Assembly (NCBI GenBank): GCA_030913685.1
Contig: CP133187.1
Span: forward strand, 2,856,001 to 2,920,000
DNA from: Oscillospiraceae bacterium MB24-C1
GTDB lineage: Bacteria > Bacillota > Clostridia > Oscillospirales > Ruminococcaceae
Length of the DNA: 64,000 nucleotides
Direction of reading: 5' to 3'
The notes beneath the pieces are model-generated. The model did not search any database, had not been told where the DNA came from, and worked only from the letters and a program-made list of their open reading frames with translations. This document shows, one piece after another, positions 62,624 to 64,000 of the stretch. The position numbers were made by a program, and so were the translations under genes. Position 1 is the first letter of the stretch, and the number at the start of each line of letters is the position of its first letter.

Positions 62624-63169
62624 ATGAAAAAGGAGATTATCCTTTCGGGCTTTGGTGGACAGGGAATCATGTCCATCGGAAAAAATTTAGTAGAGGCCGG
62701 GGTTGAGGAAAACCTTGAGGCATCCTGGGTGCCTTCGTATGGACCCGAGATGCGAGGCGGCACTGCAAACTGCTCTGTCATCCTCAGCGATGAGCGAATC
62801 GGTTCTCCTCTGGTTGAGGCACCTACGGAAATTATCGTTATGAACCGCCCTTCCCTAGCGAAATTTGAGCCGACCGTTGTGCCGGGCGGAACTGTGTTTA
62901 TAAATAGCAGTATTGTGCCTGATAAGGTTTCACGCACTGATCTGAAGTCGGTTTATGTTCCCTGCGATGAGATTGCCAAGGAACTGGGAAATCCAAAGGT
63001 TAGTAACATGGTGATGCTAGGTGCATATGTTGCTGAAACTAAGGTCTTAAAAAAGGAAACCATTCAAAATATGATTATTGAAATGTTCTCCGGCAAAAAA
63101 AACAAGCTGATACCGCTAAATATGGAAGCGTTTAAGCGTGGTATAGATTGTGTTAAAGATATTGAATAA
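62624..63169 (+). CDS. 2-oxoacid:ferredoxin oxidoreductase, gamma subunit
   Basis: A 181-residue subunit with [18 protein letters not shown] at the start and [20 protein letters not shown], typical of the gamma/catalytic domain of pyruvate-ferredoxin-oxidoreductase-like enzymes. It begins one base after the stop of the beta subunit, GGAGGTG upstream. Its presence completes a four-subunit enzyme. Confidence 0.94.
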   Translation: MKKEIILSGFGGQGIMSIGKNLVEAGVEENLEASWVPSYGPEMRGGTANCSVILSDERIGSPLVEAPTEIIVMNRPSLAKFEPTVVPGGTVFINSSIVPDKVSRTDLKSVYVPCDEIAKELGNPKVSNMVMLGAYVAETKVLKKETIQNMIIEMFSGKKNKLIPLNMEAFKRGIDCVKDIE

Positions 63170-63182
63170 AGGAGCAGAAAAT

Positions 63183-64000
63183 ATGCTTAGTGATAATGTA
63201 GCAAAGGGAGTAGACAGAGCACCGCATCGCTCGTTGTTTTATGCTGCCGGATTTACCGAAAAAGAGCTTGAGAAGCCATTGATCGGTGTCGTTTCTGCAC
63301 AGAGCGATATCATTCCAGGTCACATTCACCTGAACAAGCTTGCTGAGGCTGTAAAGGCTGGAATTTATGCCGCGGGTGGCACACCTGTGGTTGTTCCCGC
63401 AATCGGTGTCTGCGATGGTATTGTGATGGGCCATCGCGGCATGCACTATTCTCTCGCTTCCCGCGAACTGATTGCCGATTCAGTAGAAACTTTAGCAGCG
63501 GCACATTGCTTTGATGGATTAGTTCTAATCCCCAATTGCGATAAAATTGTACCCGGCATGGTGATGGCTGCTCTACGCCTCAACATTCCATCAATTGTAT
63601 GTTCAGGTGGGCCAATGATGGCAGGCCGTGTAAAGGGAAAGAAAATCGGCCTGTCTCAGATGTTTGAGGCGGTGGGCGCATTTAAAGCCAATATGCTTGA
63701 CGAGGACGGATTGCGTAGATGTGAGCTTTCCACCTGCCCCTCCTGCGGCTCTTGTGCAGGCATGTTCACCGCAAATTCAATGAATTGCCTCTGTGAAGCA
63801 CTGGGTTTGGCTCTGATAGGAAACGGGACCATTCCCGCCCCTATGTCTGCTCGTGTTCATCTGGCCAAGGAAAGCGGTATGAAGATTATGGACTTGGTGC
63901 GAGAGGATGTCAAACCTCGTGACATCGTGACCATGGATGCATTGAAAAATGCGATTGTGGTGGATATGGCACTTGGTTGCTCAACTAACAGCTCACTGCA
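63183..64000 (+). CDS. ilvD: Dihydroxy-acid dehydratase (partial, runs off right edge)
   Basis: The first 272 residues of IlvD are present: [45 protein letters not shown] and [20 protein letters not shown]. The cysteines hold the [4Fe-4S] or [2Fe-2S] cluster that activates water elimination from dihydroxy acids in valine and isoleucine synthesis. Start ATG 63183 has GGAGCAG. Only 13 bases separate it from the gamma subunit gene, so it belongs to the same operon and supports a branched-chain role for the oxidoreductase. Confidence 0.94.
   Translation, partial: MLSDNVAKGVDRAPHRSLFYAAGFTEKELEKPLIGVVSAQSDIIPGHIHLNKLAEAVKAGIYAAGGTPVVVPAIGVCDGIVMGHRGMHYSLASRELIADSVETLAAAHCFDGLVLIPNCDKIVPGMVMAALRLNIPSIVCSGGPMMAGRVKGKKIGLSQMFEAVGAFKANMLDEDGLRRCELSTCPSCGSCAGMFTANSMNCLCEALGLALIGNGTIPAPMSARVHLAKESGMKIMDLVREDVKPRDIVTMDALKNAIVVDMALGCSTNSSL

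Noticed and set aside
1-64000. CRISPR arrays, integrases and complete transposases
   Set aside because: No regularly spaced repeats or recognisable recombinase motifs were seen on either strand.

Overview
The window looks like a chromosomal segment of an anaerobic, low-to-moderate GC Gram-positive bacterium of the class Clostridia (Eubacteriales/Oscillospirales-like). The reasons are strong AAAGGAG/GGAGG ribosome binding sites, frequent TTG and GTG starts, YlxP/DUF503, RpiR/XRE/GntR regulators, Gram-positive lipoproteins, a ferredoxin-dependent 2-oxoacid oxidoreductase, a soluble-looking [NiFe] hydrogenase and no sign of aerobic respiration. No rRNA, intact tRNA, CRISPR array or intact insertion sequence was found. 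Species assignment is not possible by reading alone.

Layout. 0-5 kb: an edge-truncated O-methyltransferase, a PII-like protein overlapping a CPA2 cation/H+ antiporter, a cluster of four very small hydrophilic proteins, DUF503 and TrmO. 5-9 kb: an RpiR regulator divergent from an ornithine-cyclodeaminase-family enzyme, with operator-like repeats between them, then an XRE/DUF3796 pair and a small conserved protein. 9-17 kb: a MalT-like LuxR regulator followed by a run of exported lipoproteins and small proteins. 17-26.3 kb: a compact [NiFe] hydrogenase operon (cytochrome b5-domain protein, small and large subunits, endopeptidase, HypA-like, HypF, HypC, HypD, HypE, NikM/CbiM-type metal permease). 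26.4-29.2 kb: arsR-arsD-arsA without an efflux pump. 29.5-32.6 kb: a coiled-coil protein, a PrpF-family protein and a DUF4428-like fragment. 32.8-36.4 kb: a second RpiR regulator divergent from an M29-like aminopeptidase and a YfcC-type carrier. 36.6-41 kb: a minus-strand unit with a type-44 polymorphic toxin, a DUF5412 protein next to it and a large lipoprotein. 42.4-51.8 kb: a nine-gene minus-strand catabolic operon (three M42-type proteins, 2-hydroxycarboxylate transporter, esterase, RraA-like, aminotransferase, creatininase-like, nitrilase-like) divergent from an XRE-cupin regulator. 53.6-58 kb: isochorismatase-like hydrolase, WYL regulator with DUF3795, a decayed acetyltransferase and a BCCT transporter. 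59-64 kb: a GntR/FadR regulator divergent from a P-loop ATPase plus a four-subunit 2-oxoacid:ferredoxin oxidoreductase, running into ilvD at the right edge.

How the genes work together. The 17-26 kb operon carries most of what is needed to make one hydrogenase: catalytic subunits, C-terminal protease, CN/CO ligand synthesis (HypCDEF) and nickel entry (NikM). HypB and a full HypA are missing from it. The leading cytochrome b5-domain protein suggests a heme electron partner in place of the usual membrane cytochrome b. The repeated arrangement 'regulator divergent from catabolic genes' (RpiR twice, XRE-cupin, GntR) points to amino-acid or peptide-derived substrates fermented through aminotransferases, peptidases and ferredoxin-linked oxoacid oxidation. 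Several start codons were chosen from ribosome-binding-site spacing and differ from the longest open frame; these are noted per gene.
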